Shown piece after piece: positions 6,220 to 7,526 of a stretch of 7,526 nt of DNA. Positions within the stretch are counted from its first letter, which is position 1; each line of letters starts with the position of its first letter. Both the position numbers and the translations under genes were made by a program. The DNA comes from an uncultured Bacteroidales bacterium (lineage in GTDB: Bacteria; Bacteroidota; Bacteroidia; Bacteroidales; Paludibacteraceae). The stretch covers positions 1-7,526 of the forward strand of contig CALZHO010000033.1 in assembly GCA_945787425.1 (NCBI GenBank), given 5' to 3'. Under the pieces are notes generated by a model that saw only the letters and a program-made list of their open reading frames with translations, had not been told where the DNA came from and searched no databases.

Positions 6220-7223
6220 TACTCCAGTTCATAAATCTCTTTCATCTTTTGTTGTAGGAGTTTCTTATCTGGTAAGCAGAGTTGATACTCCGCAACCATA
6301 GTTGGAGACAACGAACGACTGAGCGCATATTCTACCACTTCATCATCCTTGTCTTTGCATAAGAGAACTCCAATGCTTGGATTTTCCTTCGGTTTCTTTA
6401 CATCGCGATCAAGAGCCTCAAGATAGAAATTGAGTTGTCCCAAGTGTTCTGGTTTGAATTTACCCATCTTTAACTCAAAAGCAACAAGACATTGCAATTC
6501 ACGATGGAAGAACAATAAGTCGATACGAAAATCACTACAACCTACTTGCAAATGATATTCCTGGTCTATGAAAATAAAATCCTTTCCCAACTCAAGAATA
6601 AAATCCTTCATCTCCTGGATAAGTGCAGATTTCATCGTATTTTCTGTTCGGTATGTTTTACCACCTATAAACTCCATAACATATTGATCCCGGAATACCT
6701 GTTGTGCAGTTGGTACAATTTCTCTCAACACTGGTGAGAGTTTTGGTTGCTCCAACATTGTGCGCTCATACAACGCACTATCTATTTGCCGGTTCAATTC
6801 GCGTTTTGACAACCTTTCTTTGGCGCATAGCTGTAAATAAAACAGCCTTTCTTCATCTGATTTAGTACGACTTAAAATGATGCAGTTATTAGTCCAATTA
6901 ATTTCTCTCACCAGTGGCGAGAGTTTTTCATCTCTGCCTTGATAAGTCTCATAGAACTGTTTCATTCGCCAAAGGTTTTTATCAGAAAAGCCTTTGATGT
7001 CTGGGTAATTATTGGCAATATACGATGCCAGTTGCGTAACCACACCATCGCCCCATTCTGCATTAGCAGTCTTGGTAGAAATCTGTGCACCTACATTCCA
7101 ATATAAATCTATCAATGCAGTATTGGCTACCTGTAGAACTTTATTGCGAGCATGCTGAATAAGAGCAATAATGTCTGCAAATTGCTGATCAGGATTAAAT
7201 GTCAGAAGCGTTGGCGTTTTCAT
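6219..7223 (-). CDS. DUF1016/YhcG-family PD-(D/E)XK nuclease
   Basis: A 334-residue protein recognised as the DUF1016 (YhcG-like) family. Residues about 10-155 form the N-terminal DUF1016_N region (LIDLYWNVGAQIS at 37-49, WGDGVVTQLA at 57-66, FSDKNLWRMKQFYETY at 79-94, REINWTNNCIIL at 106-117). Residues about 175-315 form the nuclease: YVMEFIGG (181-188), then D235 in FRID, E250 and K252 in AFELK, and QLNFY (263-267) as the QxxxY motif, so the active site looks complete. The family is probably a DNA nuclease, but its cellular role is poorly established; its position next to a type I R-M operon suggests defence (inference). It has its own promoter about 30 bp upstream and a leader of about 25 bases without Shine-Dalgarno. 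Odd: the K-LSP-(L/V)(V/L)-REI segment occurs twice (100-108 and 161-169), encoded by near-identical palindromic DNA. Confidence 0.93.
   Translation of the reverse strand: MKTPTLLTFNPDQQFADIIALIQHARNKVLQVANTALIDLYWNVGAQISTKTANAEWGDGVVTQLASYIANNYPDIKGFSDKNLWRMKQFYETYQGRDEKLSPLVREINWTNNCIILSRTKSDEERLFYLQLCAKERLSKRELNRQIDSALYERTMLEQPKLSPVLREIVPTAQQVFRDQYVMEFIGGKTYRTENTMKSALIQEMKDFILELGKDFIFIDQEYHLQVGCSDFRIDLLFFHRELQCLVAFELKMGKFKPEHLGQLNFYLEALDRDVKKPKENPSIGVLLCKDKDDEVVEYALSRSLSPTMVAEYQLCLPDKKLLQQKMKEIYELE
6717..6744. repeat. Palindromic 28-bp element, copy 1, within the YhcG-like gene
   Basis: This copy matches that at 6900-6927 at 25 of 28 bases by hand alignment. Its centre is the 19-bp imperfect palindrome CTCTCAACACTGGTGAGAG, with one mismatched pair. 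It encodes KLSPVLREI on the minus strand, in a linker before the nuclease domain, where I do not recall a conserved motif in this family. Confidence 0.8.
6900..6927. repeat. Palindromic 28-bp element, copy 2, within the YhcG-like gene
   Basis: The centre is the 19-bp imperfect palindrome CTCTCACCAGTGGCGAGAG with one mismatched pair, at a different position from that in copy 1. Same orientation and reading frame as copy 1; it encodes KLSPLVREI just before the conserved NWTNN segment. Confidence 0.8.
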
Positions 7224-7252
7224 TTAGTAATATGATTAGTTCATTTAGCCCG

Positions 7253-7284
7253 CAAAGATACAACAAAAATTGCACATATGCAAG
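7253..7284 (-). promoter_or_regulatory. Promoter of the YhcG-like gene, with inverted repeat
   Basis: On the minus strand, CTTG (7281-7284), a 20-bp spacer and TATCTTTG (7253-7260) fit the Bacteroidota promoter, again followed by GCGGGCTAAA. An inverted repeat TTGCA-CATA-TGCAA (7270-7283) overlaps the -33 box, centred at the same distance from the -7 box as in the hsd promoter. The predicted start is near 7247, giving a short leader to ATG 7223. Confidence 0.7.
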
Positions 7285-7299
7285 TAATCTCCTCATTTC

Positions 7300-7316
7300 T
7301 TCTAATTTTATTAGAA
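7300..7316. repeat. Inverted repeat TTCTAAT-TTT-ATTAGAA
   Basis: A 7-bp stem with 3-nt loop, AT-rich, 16 bp upstream of the -33 box of the YhcG-like gene. It could be a regulator site; it is too AT-rich and lacks a suitable T run for a confident terminator. Confidence 0.45.
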
Positions 7317-7330
7317 AATCTCCCTTCCCT

Positions 7331-7366
7331 CCTTCCTTCCTTCCTTCCTTCCTTCCTTCCTTCCTT
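7331..7366 (+). repeat. (CCTT)9 tetranucleotide microsatellite
   Basis: Nine perfect CCTT units, flanked by further pyrimidines (TCCCTTCCCT before, CCCCCAACTCTCC after), make an almost pure polypyrimidine strand over about 65 bp. It lies about 85 bp upstream of the predicted start of the YhcG-like transcript and is not inside a gene I accept. Such tracts change length by slippage and can form triplex (H-DNA) structures. Confidence 0.95.
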
Positions 7367-7390
7367 AATCCCCCAACTCTCCTTTAATCC

Positions 7391-7522
7391 CTTACATTCT
7401 CACATCTAGCTTGTATCTTTTTCCCTTACATTCTCCATCTAGCTTGTATCTTTTTCCCTATTGACTCACATCTAGCTTGTATCTTTTCCCCATTTATTGA
7501 GATCTAGCTTGTATTTTTTTCT
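7391..7522 (+). repeat. Four-copy tandem repeat, period 32-34 bp
   Basis: The core ATCTAGCTTGTAT is exact at 7404, 7437, 7470 and 7502, followed by a T-run and C's; the 12-base parts between cores vary (TTACATTCTCAC, TTACATTCTCC, TATTGACTCAC, ATTTATTGAG). The array may continue past the right edge. No gene is seen in 7224-7526: it holds this array, the microsatellite and the promoter of the YhcG-like gene. Confidence 0.85.
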
Positions 7523-7526
7523 ATTT

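Noticed and set aside
7199..7387. 62-codon plus-strand ORF reading through the CCTT repeat (PSFL repeats)
   Set aside because: It overlaps the start and promoter of the YhcG-like gene, and its repetitive end is just the microsatellite translated; no promoter or ribosome site seen. A repeat-driven phase-variable peptide cannot be fully excluded.
7391..7522. CRISPR array
   Set aside because: The variable parts are only about 12 bases, the repeat is not palindromic in the usual way, and no cas genes are present.

Overview
The window reads as the defence-gene part of a Bacteroidales-like genome (Bacteroides/Prevotella relatives). Two upstream regions carry the Bacteroidota promoter form (TTTG-like -33 box, about 20 bp, TAnnTTTG -7 box), and most starts lack a Shine-Dalgarno sequence. 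The organism call is an inference from these signals and from the protein families, not from a marker gene.

All confident genes are on the minus strand, so transcription runs from right to left. From the right edge: four copies of a ~33-bp tandem repeat, a (CCTT)9 microsatellite, a promoter, and a DUF1016/YhcG-type PD-(D/E)XK nuclease gene (6219-7223). Next comes a control region of about 0.4 kb with one good and one weaker promoter, a triplicated 14-bp leader motif and a possible 24-codon ORF. Then comes a compact type I restriction-modification operon: hsdM (methyltransferase, 4180-5751), a RhuM-family gene (3170-4159), hsdS (specificity, 1955-3166) and hsdR (restriction/translocase, 1-1867, cut by the left window edge).

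The Hsd proteins resemble the type IC enzyme EcoR124I as I recall it. HsdM and HsdS would form the methyltransferase, and adding HsdR gives the translocating nuclease that cuts unmodified foreign DNA. HsdS carries a 12-bp duplication in its central spacer (AELA-AELA) at the place where EcoR124I carries its spacer-length-setting TAEL repeats, so the target gap may be able to change. RhuM is embedded between hsdM and hsdS with tight spacing; its job is unknown. The YhcG-like nuclease has its own promoter, but that promoter shares with the hsd promoter a TTGCA-N4-TGCAA inverted repeat at the same distance from the -7 box, suggesting shared control.

The main items for follow-up are the shared promoter/operator, the hsdS spacer repeat, a 29-bp perfect palindrome inside rhuM, a 28-bp palindromic element present twice in frame in the YhcG-like gene, and the repeat-rich right end. 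No tRNA, rRNA, CRISPR array, transposase or integrase was seen. All long plus-strand ORFs are shadows of the minus-strand genes.
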